Assembly: GCF_000092285.1 (NCBI RefSeq)
Contig: NC_014100.1
Coordinates: forward strand, 744,001-808,000
DNA: 64,000 nucleotides
Direction of reading: 5' to 3'
Origin: Caulobacter segnis ATCC 21756
GTDB taxonomy: Bacteria; Pseudomonadota; Alphaproteobacteria; Caulobacterales; Caulobacteraceae
Part shown: positions 1 through 9,414 of the stretch, piece by piece
Layout of the letters: the number at the start of each line of letters is the position of its first letter
Numbering within the stretch: position 1 is the first letter of the stretch
Made by a program: the position numbers and the translations under genes
The notes under the pieces: generated by a model
Told to the model about the DNA's origin: nothing
Database searches by the model: none
The model's input: the letters and a program-made list of their open reading frames with translations, nothing else

Positions 1-699
1 CATGGGCTTGAAGACGCGCTCGCGTACCAAGGCGGGGAAGGACTGGCCCGTGGCGTCGACCATCATCTGCTGGGCGATCGAATAGCCGCCGCCTGAATAG
101 CGGTAGGCCTCGCCGACCGGCTGGTCGACGATCACGGGCTTGGAATTGGCGGGCGCGGCGCCGCTCAGCACCTGGGGCAGGGTGGGAACCGCCTCGCCCG
201 CGGCGTAGCCGGCGAAGCCGTGCACCGTCGTCCCGGCCGTGTGCGACAGCAGCGCCCGCAGGGTCACGGGCTTGCTCGCGGTGAAGGCGCTGGGCGGCAG
301 GGTCCAGGATTTCAGCGTCGCGTTGACGTCGCCGTCCAGCGACAGCTTGCCGTCCTGGACGAGGCGCAGCGCGGCCACGGCGGCGACCGGCTTGCTGACC
401 GAGCCCGCCTGGAAAAGCGTCTCGGCCGTCACCGGCGCGCCGTCCTTTTGGGTGATCCCGAACCCGCGCGCCCAATCGATCTTGCCATTGTGGATCACGG
501 CGATGCTGACGCCCGGCACCTTCAGGGCCGCCATTTCGTCGGCCAGGGCGCGCTTGGCCGGCGATCCCTTGATCGACACCGCCGGTCTCAGGCCCGAGGT
601 CACCGCCTCGATCCGGCGCGACACATCCGGCGCGGCCATGGCGCTTGTCGAGGCCATCAACGCCGCGGCCAGGCAGAGGCGGATCAGAGGTCGGTTCAT
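1..699 (-). CDS. Serine hydrolase, beta-lactamase/class C family (3' part missing)
   Basis: This is the N-terminal 233 codons of an exported serine hydrolase; the gene runs off the left edge of the window. The ATG at 699 is followed by a signal peptide (about residues 1-23, ending in an AMA/A-type cleavage site). The class C/PBP-fold nucleophile motif SxxK reads S-V-S-K at about residues 100-103 in the context AGSVSKP. A Tyr-Ser-Gly motif follows in YRYSGGGYS. Known members are esterases, D-aminopeptidases or beta-lactamases, so the substrate cannot be named. The gene is read towards the left edge and is preceded by a short gap to the neighbouring kinase-like gene. Confidence 0.88.
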   Translation of the reverse strand, partial: MNRPLIRLCLAAALMASTSAMAAPDVSRRIEAVTSGLRPAVSIKGSPAKRALADEMAALKVPGVSIAVIHNGKIDWARGFGITQKDGAPVTAETLFQAGSVSKPVAAVAALRLVQDGKLSLDGDVNATLKSWTLPPSAFTASKPVTLRALLSHTAGTTVHGFAGYAAGEAVPTLPQVLSGAAPANSKPVIVDQPVGEAYRYSGGGYSIAQQMMVDATGQSFPALVRERVFKPM

Positions 700-787
700 C
701 TGGGATCCCTTTTGTACAAAGGGATTAGCCACGTCAGACGGATGGTCCGTCAATTTAGGGTTTTGTAATTCGCCGTCCGCGCGCGCT

Positions 788-2317
788 TTACCCCATCGCC
801 TCGGCCAGGGCCCGGGCTTCGTCCTCGAAGGCGCTGACGGTGTCGACCTTATGCCAGGTGATCTCACCCGGGTCGCGGGCCAGCTGGGTCTCCAGCACCG
901 CGACGTCGGCGTCCGAGGCGTCGTTGACGCGGGCGGCGACGCGGGCGCGCAGCACCTCGGGCGGAGCCTCCAGCCAGGCGCCCTGGAAGGCGACGTCGCA
1001 GGTCTGGGCCAGGGCCTCGGCGCGGGCGCGCTCCTCGGGCTTGAGGAACACCGCGTCCAGCACCACCGAGCGGCCGGCCTTCAGGCACAGCGCCGCGTCG
1101 TGGAACAGCTGGTCGTAGGTCCTGGCGCTCATCTCGGGGGTGTAGGCCTCCCGGGGCAGGCGTTCGAGGGAGGGCACGCCCCAGAGCCGCTTGCGGATCT
1201 CGTCGGTGCGCAGAACCACCGCGCCGGGGGCGGCGCCCAGGCCGGGCGCGCAGACCCGCGAGAAGGTGGACTTGCCCGAGCCGGACAGGCCGCCGGCGGC
1301 GATCAGGCTGACCGGGCGCGGGGCCAGATGCTCCAGCGCGGTCTGCAGGTAAGCTCGCGCGGCCTCGTCGTCGCCGGTATAGGCCCAGACGTGGGTGCGG
1401 ACCGCTGCGCGGACGCTCAGCATCAGGGGCAGTGCCGCCAGACCGGTCCACAGACCGTCGCCGAACGACCGGGCGGCCTCGTCGAGATAGGCGTTCAGCA
1501 CCCGGCCGGCGGCGTCGCGGCGACGACGGAAGTCCAGGTCCATCAGCAGGAAGGCTAGGTCGTACTGGATGTCGATGTCCGACAGGGTGTCGTTGAACTC
1601 GATGCAGTCGAACAGGATCGGCTGGCCGTTCTCGATCAGGATGTTCCCGAGGTGCAGGTCGCCGTGGCAGTGGCGGGCGAAGCCGTCGGTGGCGCGGGCG
1701 TCCAGCAGCGGACCCAGGCGCTCCAAAGCGGTGTCGGTCTCCTGCACGAGGCGCTCGACCGCCTGCTTGCCCAGGCGCGGCGCCAGGCCCCGCAGCAGGT
1801 TGGCGTTGGAGCGGATCGTGTAGCCCAGGGCCGAGACGCCGCCGCCTTGCGGCCGCAGGGACGAGCCGGCGTGGAAGCGGGCCACGGTGCGGCCGAGAGA
1901 ATCCTCCAGCGCGTCGTCGATCGCCCAGGGTTGGGTGGCCAGCACGCCGTTTTGGTCGAAGCGGCGCATCTCCAGCAGGTACTCGACGATCTCGCCGTCG
2001 CCATCCAGCTCGACCCCGCCGTCGGCCGTGCGGGTCAGGCGGCGCACCTCGCGATAGATGTCCGGCGCGGCGGCGCGGTTGAAGGTCAGTTCGCGCTCCA
2101 GCGCCCAGCGGCGCAGCTCCAGCGTCGAATAGTCGAGGAAGCCGAAGTCGACCGGCCGCTTCACCTTGAAGGCCGAGCCGCCGATCAGGAACACGCGGGC
2201 GCACGAGGTCTCGATCGTGCTTTCCGCCCGCTCGCCGAACCAGGCGGCCACTTCCTGTTCGCGCGCGGCTTCCGCGTCCTTGATCACGCCGTCGATCCTA
2301 TCTGTTCCGCCCACCAA
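788..2317 (-). CDS. APH-like kinase domain fused to a P-loop ATPase/kinase domain
   Basis: The 509-residue protein has two parts. The first, about residues 25-320, is aminoglycoside-phosphotransferase-like, with a Brenner-type motif HGDLHLGN near residue 217 followed by ILFDCIEF, the metal-binding Asp region. The second, from about residue 335, opens with a Walker A GSGKST near 349 and resembles the AAA/zeta-toxin-like kinases usually annotated as 'bifunctional aminoglycoside phosphotransferase/ATP-binding protein'. No signal peptide or membrane segment is present, so it is cytoplasmic. The physiological substrate is unknown for the family. The ATG at 2317 is used because the APH domain begins soon after it. 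A TetR regulator is transcribed divergently 114 bp away. Confidence 0.85.
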   Translation of the reverse strand: MVGGTDRIDGVIKDAEAAREQEVAAWFGERAESTIETSCARVFLIGGSAFKVKRPVDFGFLDYSTLELRRWALERELTFNRAAAPDIYREVRRLTRTADGGVELDGDGEIVEYLLEMRRFDQNGVLATQPWAIDDALEDSLGRTVARFHAGSSLRPQGGGVSALGYTIRSNANLLRGLAPRLGKQAVERLVQETDTALERLGPLLDARATDGFARHCHGDLHLGNILIENGQPILFDCIEFNDTLSDIDIQYDLAFLLMDLDFRRRRDAAGRVLNAYLDEAARSFGDGLWTGLAALPLMLSVRAAVRTHVWAYTGDDEAARAYLQTALEHLAPRPVSLIAAGGLSGSGKSTFSRVCAPGLGAAPGAVVLRTDEIRKRLWGVPSLERLPREAYTPEMSARTYDQLFHDAALCLKAGRSVVLDAVFLKPEERARAEALAQTCDVAFQGAWLEAPPEVLRARVAARVNDASDADVAVLETQLARDPGEITWHKVDTVSAFEDEARALAEAMG

Positions 2318-2431
2318 TCAGGCGAAGGCGCTGCATAACCGAAACGAAAGGCGAAGTCCTCTCGCGCGACCCTTGCTTAACCTCGATTTTCGCGGGTAGA
2401 TTGCATTGAGAGTCAAACAGCGGGTTCCCCC

Positions 2432-3055
2432 ATGCTCGTCGGCGCAGGTCTGAAGCGGTCGGGTCACAAGCGCGAGGAGATCCTCGCCTCAGCCAGGGCG
2501 CTTTTCCTACGCGAGGGCTACGCCGACGCCGGCATGGAGGTGGTGGCCCGCGCGGCCGGGGTCTCGACGGCCACCCTCTACGCCTACTTCCCGGGCAAGG
2601 CGGACCTGTTCCGCGCCATCGTGATGGAGACCGTGACCGGGGTCGCCGCGCCGGTCCGCGAGGCCGTACGGGTCAAGGGCGACGCCCGAACGCGCCTCAC
2701 GGCGCTGGCCTGCGCCTACGCCAACTTCTTCTCCAACCCCGATGCGCGGGCGCTTTTCCGGGTGGTGACGTCCGAGCGCCGCCGGTTCGAGGACGTGGCC
2801 GAATATCTGCTGCAGAGCGCCCGCGACGAGCTGGGCGGCGCGGCGATCGCGGTGATCAACGACCTGGTCAAGACGGGCGAGCTGAAGGTCCAGAAGGCCT
2901 CGTGGGCCGCCAGCCAGCTGATGGGCATGCTGGACCACGTGACCCTGGTGCTGGGCCTCTCGGCCGGCGACGAGGTCCAGCCCCGCCGCCCGCTCCGCGA
3001 GATCGCCGAGGACGCGGTCGAGACCTTCCTGGCGCGGTATGGGACGCGGGGGTAG
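2432..3055 (+). CDS. TetR/AcrR family transcriptional regulator
   Basis: The 207-residue protein has the N-terminal TetR helix-turn-helix at about residues 12-60, including the typical stretch VSTATLYAYFPGKADLF for the recognition helix and its follow-on. The C-terminal half is helical and hydrophobic and resembles AcrR-type ligand-binding domains. It probably represses a nearby or distant gene in response to a small molecule; no target is obvious. It is divergent from the APH/ATPase gene and convergent with ilvD, with only 2 bp between the two stop codons. Confidence 0.88.
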   Translation: MLVGAGLKRSGHKREEILASARALFLREGYADAGMEVVARAAGVSTATLYAYFPGKADLFRAIVMETVTGVAAPVREAVRVKGDARTRLTALACAYANFFSNPDARALFRVVTSERRRFEDVAEYLLQSARDELGGAAIAVINDLVKTGELKVQKASWAASQLMGMLDHVTLVLGLSAGDEVQPRRPLREIAEDAVETFLARYGTRG

Positions 3056-3057
3056 CC

Positions 3058-4911
3058 CTACCGCCGCTCCACCTGGCTGACATCGCGCACCGCGCCCTTG
3101 GCGGCGTTGGTGGTCATGGCGGCGTAGGCGCGCAGGGCGGGGCTGACCTCGCGCTTGCGGTCGAGCGGCTTCCAGGCGTCGGCGCCGCGGGCCAACTGGG
3201 CGGCGCGCCGCTCGGCCAGGACAGCGTCGGAGACCTCCAGCGTGATCCCTCGGTTCGGAATGTCGATCAGGATCGAGTCGCCGGTCTCCACCAGGGCGAT
3301 CAGGCCGCCTTCGCCGGCCTCGGGCGAGACGTGGCCGATCGACAGGCCCGAGGTGCCGCCCGAGAAGCGGCCGTCGGTGATCAGGGCGCAGGCCGCGCCC
3401 AGGCCCTTCGATTTCAGATAGGTGGTCGGGTAGAGCATCTCCTGCATGCCCGGGCCGCCCTTGGGGCCTTCGTAGCGGATGACCACGACCTCGCCGGCCT
3501 TGACCTGGCCGCCTAGGATGCCGCTGACCGCCGCCTCCTGGCTCTCATAGACGCGGGCGGTCCCGCGGAAGGTCAGGATCGACTCGTCGACCCCGGCGGT
3601 CTTCACGATGCAGCCCTCGGGGGCCAGGTTGCCGAACAGGACGGCGAGGCCGCCGTCCTTGGAGAACGGATGCTCGACCGAGCGGATGACGCCCTTCTCG
3701 CGGTCCAGATCCAGCTCCTCCCAGCGGGCGGCCTGGCTGAAGGCGATCTGGGTCGGCTTGCCACCGGGCGCGGCGCGGAACAGCTCGTGGGCGACGGCGC
3801 TGTTGGTGCGGCCGATGTCCCAACGGGCCAGGGCCTCGCTCATCGTCGTGGCGTGGACGGTGGGCTGGCTGGCGTCGATCAGGCCGCCACGCTCCAGCTC
3901 GCCCAGGATGGCCATGACGCCGCCGGCGCGGTGGACGTCCTCCATATGCACGTCGGCCTTGGCCGGGGCGACCTTGGACAGGCAGGGCACGCGGCGCGAC
4001 AGCCGGTCGATGTCGGCCATGCTGAAGTCGACCCCGCCCTCGTGGGCGGCGGCCAGCAGGTGCAGCACGGTGTTGGTCGAGCCGCCCATGGCGATGTCCA
4101 GGCTCATGGCGTTCTCGAACGCGGCCCGGGTGGCGATGCCGCGCGGCAGGGCCGTGGCGTCCTCCTGCTCGTACCAGCGCTGGCACAGGTCGACGATCAG
4201 GCGGCCGGCTTCCTTGAACAGCGCCTCGCGGTCGGCGTGGGTGGCCAGGACCGAGCCGTTGCCGGGCAGAGAAAGGCCCAGGGCTTCGGTCAGGCAGTTC
4301 ATCGAGTTGGCGGTGAACATGCCCGAGCACGAGCCGCAGGTCGGGCAGGCGGCCTTCTCGATCGCCGAGACCTCTTCGTCGGAATAGCTGTCGTCGGCGG
4401 CCACGACCATGGCGTCGACCAGGTCCAGGGCGCGGATCTTGCCCTTCACCGTCACCTTGCCGGCCTCCATCGGCCCGCCGGAGACGAAGACGACCGGGAT
4501 GTTCAGGCGCATGGCGGCCATCAGCATGCCGGGCGTGATCTTGTCGCAGTTGGAGATGCAGACGATCGCGTCGGCGCAGTGGGCGTTGACCATGTACTCG
4601 ACGCTGTCGGCGATCAGGTCGCGGCTGGGCAGCGAGTACAGCATCCCGCCGTGGCCCATGGCGATGCCGTCGTCGACGGCGATGGTGTTGAACTCCTTGG
4701 CCACGCCACCGGCCGCCTCGATCTCGCGGGCGACCAGCTGGCCCAGGTCCTTCAGGTGCACGTGGCCCGGGACGAACTGGGTGAAGCTGTTGGCGATGGC
4801 GATGATCGGCTTGCCGAAGTCGCTGTCCTTCATGCCCGTGGCGCGCCAGAGGCCGCGGGCGCCGGCCATGTTGCGGCCGTGGGTCGAGGTGCGCGAGCGA
4901 TAGGGAGGCAT
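3058..4911 (-). CDS. ilvD: Dihydroxy-acid dehydratase
   Basis: IlvD converts 2,3-dihydroxy-isovalerate and its isoleucine-pathway homologue into the 2-keto acids, the third common step of branched-chain amino acid synthesis. The protein is 617 residues, the usual full length. Iron-sulfur cysteines lie in CISNCDK and [10 protein letters not shown], and the conserved start [14 protein letters not shown] is present. A TTG lies two codons upstream at 4917, but the ATG at 4911 matches the family's normal N terminus. It is divergent from a LysR gene, which may regulate it; that link is inference from position. Confidence 0.97.
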   Translation of the reverse strand: MPPYRSRTSTHGRNMAGARGLWRATGMKDSDFGKPIIAIANSFTQFVPGHVHLKDLGQLVAREIEAAGGVAKEFNTIAVDDGIAMGHGGMLYSLPSRDLIADSVEYMVNAHCADAIVCISNCDKITPGMLMAAMRLNIPVVFVSGGPMEAGKVTVKGKIRALDLVDAMVVAADDSYSDEEVSAIEKAACPTCGSCSGMFTANSMNCLTEALGLSLPGNGSVLATHADREALFKEAGRLIVDLCQRWYEQEDATALPRGIATRAAFENAMSLDIAMGGSTNTVLHLLAAAHEGGVDFSMADIDRLSRRVPCLSKVAPAKADVHMEDVHRAGGVMAILGELERGGLIDASQPTVHATTMSEALARWDIGRTNSAVAHELFRAAPGGKPTQIAFSQAARWEELDLDREKGVIRSVEHPFSKDGGLAVLFGNLAPEGCIVKTAGVDESILTFRGTARVYESQEAAVSGILGGQVKAGEVVVIRYEGPKGGPGMQEMLYPTTYLKSKGLGAACALITDGRFSGGTSGLSIGHVSPEAGEGGLIALVETGDSILIDIPNRGITLEVSDAVLAERRAAQLARGADAWKPLDRKREVSPALRAYAAMTTNAAKGAVRDVSQVERR

Positions 4912-4988
4912 GATCAAATTCCAGTGTCGGTCGTGGGGTCTTTTACGGCAGTCGTGCTCAATCGAAAAATATATTAGTCGCGCCTGAT

Positions 4989-5004
4989 TAGGTCGCTAAA
5001 CCTA
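4989..5004. promoter_or_regulatory. Inverted repeat in the ilvD-LysR divergent region (possible operator)
   Basis: TAGGT-N6-ACCTA is a 16-bp interrupted palindrome lying 5 bp upstream of the LysR start and about 80 bp from the ilvD start. LysR proteins typically bind imperfect palindromes in divergent promoters, so autoregulation is plausible. The AT-rich stretch just before it (4965-4978) may hold the promoters. There is no experimental support. Confidence 0.3.
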
Positions 5005-5009
5005 TCGTC

Positions 5010-5903
5010 ATGGATATCCGTCAGTTCCGCCACTTCGCCGCCGTGGCCGAGAGCCTGCACTTCGGGCGGGCCGCCGAGCGCCTGGGCATGACCCAGCCGC
5101 CGCTCAGCCAGTCGATCCTGGCGCTGGAGAAGGAGCTGGGCGCGCCGCTGTTCGCGCGGACCAAGCGAAGCGTCGAGCTGACCCCGCTCGGCCAGCAATG
5201 GCTGCCGCATGTGCTGGAGGCCTTGGCCGCCGTCGACGCCCTGTCCGAGACGGCGCGCCGGCTGCGCGATGGCCAGACGGGGTACCTGACCCTGTCGTTC
5301 GTCAGCACCGCCGACTACAGCGTCCTGCCCGACCTCGTGCGGCGCTACGCCGAGGCCTATCCGGACGTCGAAATCCGCCTGGTCGAGGCCACCAGCGACG
5401 TGCAGATCCCGGCGGTGGTGGCGGGCGAGCGGCACGCCGGCATCATCATTCCCCCGGCCGAGCGGGCCCTGCCCGAGGCCCTGGCCTATCACCGCCTGGT
5501 CTCCGAGCCGCTGGTCGCGGCGGCTCCGGCGGCGTGGGTCGAGGACGGGCGGCTGCCCATCGTGGACAGGGTGCTCTCGCCCGAGGCCCTGCTGGACGCG
5601 CCGCTGGTGCTGTTCCCGCGCACCGTGGCCCCGGCCTTCCACGACCTGGTCACCGGCTATTTCAGCGCCCGCGGCCATCCGGCCCGGATCGTCCAGGAGG
5701 CGATCCAGATGCAGACCATCATCAGCCTGGTGTCGGCGGGCCTGGGCCTGGCGCTGGTCCCGGCGTCGCTGAGAAACCTTGCGCGGGCGGGCGTAGCCTA
5801 TGTGGAGCTGGCGTCTCCGCCGGTGCTGGAGACGGGGCTGGTGTGGCGGCGCGAGGACGAGGCGCCGACCTTGCGGGGGTTGTTGGGGCTGGTGGGGGTC
5901 TGA
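5010..5903 (+). CDS. LysR family transcriptional regulator
   Basis: The 297-residue protein has a canonical LysR N terminus (MDIRQFRHFAAVAE, then the HTH with AAERLGMTQPPLSQ) at residues 1-60, followed by a periplasmic-binding-protein-like effector domain from about residue 90. It is transcribed away from ilvD across a 98-bp gap, which suggests it could control that gene. No clear Shine-Dalgarno sequence precedes the ATG. Its effector is unknown. Confidence 0.9.
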   Translation: MDIRQFRHFAAVAESLHFGRAAERLGMTQPPLSQSILALEKELGAPLFARTKRSVELTPLGQQWLPHVLEALAAVDALSETARRLRDGQTGYLTLSFVSTADYSVLPDLVRRYAEAYPDVEIRLVEATSDVQIPAVVAGERHAGIIIPPAERALPEALAYHRLVSEPLVAAAPAAWVEDGRLPIVDRVLSPEALLDAPLVLFPRTVAPAFHDLVTGYFSARGHPARIVQEAIQMQTIISLVSAGLGLALVPASLRNLARAGVAYVELASPPVLETGLVWRREDEAPTLRGLLGLVGV

Positions 5904-5907
5904 AGAT

Positions 5908-6021
5908 CCTCCCCCGCGATGCGGGGGAGGTGGCCCAGAGGGCCGGAGGGGGCGAGCTGGGGTTGAAGCCGCACTAGCCCCCTCAGTCGCTCCGCGACAG
6001 CTCCCCCGCATCGCGGGGGAG
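5908..6021. repeat. Palindromic intergenic repeat, family C copy 1
   Basis: A 114-bp element begins with CTCCCCCGC-GAT-GCGGGGGAG, itself a hairpin. It continues through GGTGGCCCAGAGGGCCGGAGGG and ends with the same hairpin in inverted form. Near-identical copies occur at 22053-22165 and 33567-33680. Here it lies between the converging ends of the LysR and sugar-dehydratase genes and could serve as a bidirectional terminator. Confidence 0.85.
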
Positions 6022-6034
6022 CACTAGAGAACCC

Positions 6035-7924
6035 CTACGACGCCCGGATCTTCACGACCTTGGACGGACCCGTCTGGCGCAGCGACTCCACGAGCGCGAA
6101 CAGCTCTTCGCGGATGCCGGCCTCGTCGCCGGCCTCGGCCAGGGCGTCGAGGGTCTCGAGGCGCGCGTCGGCGATCGGCGGGGCGGGGGACATCCGGACG
6201 GCTTCCATGATGCCCGGCGCCTTGGCGCGGGCGACCTCGTTCACGTCCACGAGGGTCTCGGTCAGTTTCTCGCCGGGGCGCAGGCCGGTGATCTTGATCT
6301 CGATGTCGCGCTCGGGGACCAGGCCTTGGAGCTCGATCATCCGCTTGGCCAGGTCGATGATCTTGACCGGCTCGCCCATTTCCAGGGTCAGCACGCCGTC
6401 CTCGTCGCCGTCCGAGGCGATCATGGACAGGGCCACGGCCCGCAGCACCAGCTGCACGGCCTCGGGGATGGTCATGAAGTAGCGTTCGACATTGGCGTCG
6501 GTCAGGGTGATCGGGCCGCCGCGGGCGATCTGGCTCTGGAAGATCGGCACCACCGAGCCGGCCGAGCCCAGCACGTTGCCGAAGCGGACGATGCTGACGC
6601 GCATGTCCCCGCCGCCGCCGTACTGGCGGGCCACGGCCTCGGCCACGCGCTTGGCCGCGCCCATGATGCTGGTCGGGGCCACGGCCTTGTCGGTGGAGAT
6701 CAAGGCCAGGTGCGCCGCGCCGCAGGCCTTGGCGGCCACGGCGACGTTGCGGGTGCCCAGGACGTTGGTCCGCACGCCCTCGCAGGGGTGGTTCTCGACC
6801 AGGGTCACGTGCTTGAGGGCCGCGGCGTGGAAGACGATGTCGGGCTTCTGCTCGGCGAAGACGCGCTCGACGCGGGCGGCGTCGCGGACGTCGCACAGGA
6901 TCTCGCGGCGCGGCAGCAGCGGGTGGCGCTCGGCGATCTCGCGGTCGATGTGGAAGAGGTTGTACTCCGAGGCGTCGACCATGGTCAGGTGGGCGCAGCC
7001 GCTGGCGGCGATCTGGCGGCACAGTTCCGAGCCGATGCTGCCGCCGGCGCCGGTGACCACCACGCGACGGCCCCAGACCAGCGCCCGGATCGGTTCGGGA
7101 TCGAGGCGCACGGGCGGACGGCTGAGCAGCTCCTCGAGGCTGATCTCGCGCAGCATGGCGCCGCCGTCGGCCGAGGCGCCCATCTCGACCACGCCGTGGC
7201 GGCGCAGCAGGCGGACGCCCTCGGCCTTCAGCCGGCCCAGGCGCTCGGCCCCGAAGGTGCTCATGGCGCTGTCGGTCAGGAACAGGATCGCCGAGGGCGG
7301 CAGGCCGCTGTCGCGCAGGCGGGCCAGCACCCGGTCGAAGTCGGCGATGGCGCCCAGCACGCAGACGCCGCGCAGCTCGTCGCCGGTCTCGCGGTCTTGC
7401 GGCGAGACGACGCCGATCGGGGTGTAGCGCTCGCCAAGGCCCGCCGGGGCGCGCAGGAAGGCCTCGGCCTCGGCGGCCGAGCCGACGATCAGCAGGCGCG
7501 GCAGGGCCGGGTGCATCGAGGCCGGGCCCAGGCGCAGGACCGAGTCCAGCAGCTGGCGCTCGTGCAGGCTGCGGCGGATGACGCGCAGGGCCGACAGGAA
7601 GGTGCCTTGGATCAGGGCCGCGCCGGCCACCGTGCGCAGGCCGCCGTCGATGCCCGGGTGGACCAGGCGGGTGATGACCATGAAGGCCGCCGCCGTCAGC
7701 ACGGCCGAGCGGAAGAGCCGCAGGTGATCGCTGGCCGAGACGAAGCGCCAGGGCGCGCGCTCGACCCGGAACACCAGCTCCACGATCAGGGCGCCCAGGG
7801 CGTAGTAGGTCGCCTGCAGCAGGGTGTCGCCCGTGAAGGGCATGTCGATGACGAGGTAGCGACCGACCAGCAGGGCCAGGAAGGCCAGGAGGACATTGGT
7901 CGCAATCTTCCCGACATGTCCCAT
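6035..7924 (-). CDS. Membrane-anchored nucleotide-sugar 4,6-dehydratase (FlaA1/WbpM/CapD family)
   Basis: The 629-residue protein has about four N-terminal membrane segments (residues 5-110), a CoA-binding-like Rossmann domain (about 125-250) and a C-terminal extended SDR domain from about residue 285 with the NAD(P) motif VTGAGGSIGSE. Instead of the usual SDR tyrosine it has Met in TSIMGAAKR, matching the Ser-Met-Lys triad described for long WbpM-type UDP-GlcNAc 4,6-dehydratases. It probably acts at the inner membrane in making a deoxy-amino sugar for surface polysaccharide. The ATG at 7924 has a GAGAGG ribosome site; an open frame extending further upstream overlaps moeA and is not coding. 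Confidence 0.92.
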   Translation of the reverse strand: MGHVGKIATNVLLAFLALLVGRYLVIDMPFTGDTLLQATYYALGALIVELVFRVERAPWRFVSASDHLRLFRSAVLTAAAFMVITRLVHPGIDGGLRTVAGAALIQGTFLSALRVIRRSLHERQLLDSVLRLGPASMHPALPRLLIVGSAAEAEAFLRAPAGLGERYTPIGVVSPQDRETGDELRGVCVLGAIADFDRVLARLRDSGLPPSAILFLTDSAMSTFGAERLGRLKAEGVRLLRRHGVVEMGASADGGAMLREISLEELLSRPPVRLDPEPIRALVWGRRVVVTGAGGSIGSELCRQIAASGCAHLTMVDASEYNLFHIDREIAERHPLLPRREILCDVRDAARVERVFAEQKPDIVFHAAALKHVTLVENHPCEGVRTNVLGTRNVAVAAKACGAAHLALISTDKAVAPTSIMGAAKRVAEAVARQYGGGGDMRVSIVRFGNVLGSAGSVVPIFQSQIARGGPITLTDANVERYFMTIPEAVQLVLRAVALSMIASDGDEDGVLTLEMGEPVKIIDLAKRMIELQGLVPERDIEIKITGLRPGEKLTETLVDVNEVARAKAPGIMEAVRMSPAPPIADARLETLDALAEAGDEAGIREELFALVESLRQTGPSKVVKIRAS

Positions 7925-8010
7925 GAACGAACCTCTCAGCAGCCAATCCGGGGGCGGAGCCCGGGAAGATTCGTGTCCAAGTAGCACGGCATTTCCGTGG
8001 CGTCGCCTTT

Positions 8011-9231
8011 TCAGCCCCGCCGCAGGGGCAGAACCTCGACTGTGTCGCCGGCTTGGGCGGCGGGCGCGCCGGGCCTGCGGCGCAGCAGGGCGTCGGCTTG
8101 CGAGAACACGCCGATCAAGGACGAATCCTGGTCGGGGAAGGCGTCGGCGGTCAGCCGGCCCTCGGCGTCGACGGCCAGGCGCGCCCGCATCCAGTGCTCG
8201 CGCGGGCCGGTGGCGGAGAGGGGCGCGACGAGGCGCGCGGCGCTGAGTCGGACCTGCGGATCGGCGCCGGTCAGGGCCGCCAGCGGGGGCTTGAGGAAGA
8301 GCTCGGCGCAGACCAGGGCCGAGGCCGGATTGCCCGGCAGGCCCAGCACGCGGCGGCCGTCTTCGAGCGTTCCAAACCAGGTCGGTTTGCCGGGGCGCAC
8401 CGCCACGGTCTCCACGGCGAGCGTCAGGCCAAGCGTCCGGAGCGCCGGCTTGACCAGGTCGTGGTCGCCGACCGAGGCGCCGCCGATGGTGACGATCAGG
8501 TCGGCCTCGACGGGCCCCACGCTCGCGGCGATGGCGGCGGCGTCGTCGCCTTGGGCTTTCAGGCGAAAGGCCTCGCCGCCCCAGGCCTCGACCAGGGCCG
8601 CCAGGCTGAACGAGCCGCTCTCGAAGATCTGGTCGGCGCGCGGCGCGGCGCCGGGGGGGACCAGCTCGTCGCCGGTGGCCAGGATCGCCACGCGCGGCCG
8701 GCGGGCGACCGGGACTTGGGCCAGGCCCGCCGAGGCGACCAGCGACAGCCGCCACGGATCGATGACCGCGCCGGCCTCCAGCAGGGCGGCCCCCGCCTGG
8801 AAGTCGCCGCCGGCCGCGCGGATGTTGGCCTTGGGGGCCTCGCCGGCCTCGAAGCGGACGGCGCCACCCTCGCGGACGGCCTCCTCCTGGATGATGACGA
8901 GGTCCGCGCCCGCCGGGACCGGGGCGCCGGTGAAGATGCGGACGGCCTGGCCAGCTTCCACGACGCGCGGATAGGCCTTGCCGGCCGCGCTCTCGCCCGC
9001 GACCGCGAAGGCCTTGCTGGGTTCATAGTCCGCCCGCCGGATCGCCCAGCCGTCCATGGCCGAGGCGTCGAACGGCGGCTGGGCGCGGTCGGCGACCACC
9101 GGCTCGGCGAGGACGCGGCCGAGGCTTTGCTCCAGCGCGACGCTCTCGATCCCGAGGCGCGCGGCGCCGGCGAGAATGCGGGCGCGGGCGTCTTCGACGG
9201 TGAGGTTTCTGAGGGAGGGGGAGTCAGCCAT
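8011..9231 (-). CDS. moeA: Molybdopterin molybdotransferase MoeA
   Basis: MoeA inserts molybdate into adenylylated molybdopterin to finish the molybdenum cofactor. The 406-residue product shows the family signatures FDASAMDGWAIR near the N terminus, TIGGASVGDHDLV in the MoCF-biosynthesis domain, and GLPGNPAS. The start is taken at the ATG at 9231 with an upstream GGGAGGGGG-type purine run (partly inside the repeat border); a TTG three codons earlier is possible. It lies 86 bp upstream of the sugar-dehydratase gene on the same strand. No other Mo-cofactor genes are in the window. Confidence 0.93.
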   Translation of the reverse strand: MADSPSLRNLTVEDARARILAGAARLGIESVALEQSLGRVLAEPVVADRAQPPFDASAMDGWAIRRADYEPSKAFAVAGESAAGKAYPRVVEAGQAVRIFTGAPVPAGADLVIIQEEAVREGGAVRFEAGEAPKANIRAAGGDFQAGAALLEAGAVIDPWRLSLVASAGLAQVPVARRPRVAILATGDELVPPGAAPRADQIFESGSFSLAALVEAWGGEAFRLKAQGDDAAAIAASVGPVEADLIVTIGGASVGDHDLVKPALRTLGLTLAVETVAVRPGKPTWFGTLEDGRRVLGLPGNPASALVCAELFLKPPLAALTGADPQVRLSAARLVAPLSATGPREHWMRARLAVDAEGRLTADAFPDQDSSLIGVFSQADALLRRRPGAPAAQAGDTVEVLPLRRG

Positions 9232-9246
9232 GCGCCACAACCATAT

Positions 9247-9380
9247 CCGTCATTCCCGCCCTTGTGGCGGGAACCCCTCTATCCGCCGCAGGTGCGGGAG
9301 GGGCGACCTGCTGAGCAGGTCGCTTGCGTCTCACGTGTAAGCTGAACCAGGGGTTCCCGCCACAAGGGCGGGAATGACGG
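9247..9380. repeat. Palindromic intergenic repeat, family A copy 1
   Basis: A 134-bp element with long terminal inverted repeats: one end reads CGTCATTCCCGCCCTTGTGG and the other is its reverse complement. The interior contains CCGCCGCAGGTGCGGGAGGGG and CACGTGTAAGCTGAACC. Related copies are at 15426-15556, 28839-28969, 43318-43441 and 53524-53641. This copy has its interior in the orientation opposite to copy 2. It lies between the starts and stops of moeA and fpr. Confidence 0.88.
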
Positions 9381-9414
9381 GATTGGGGAGGGCGGAGAGA
9401 AAGGGCTAAACCCC

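Noticed and set aside
7925..8755. N-terminal extension of the sugar-dehydratase frame to 906 codons
   Set aside because: It overlaps moeA almost entirely, is Arg/Gly-rich without domains, and the ATG at 7924 has a good ribosome site.
9247..9380. CRISPR array or IS element
   Set aside because: The repeats are dispersed single palindromes, not tandem with spacers, and contain no transposase frame.
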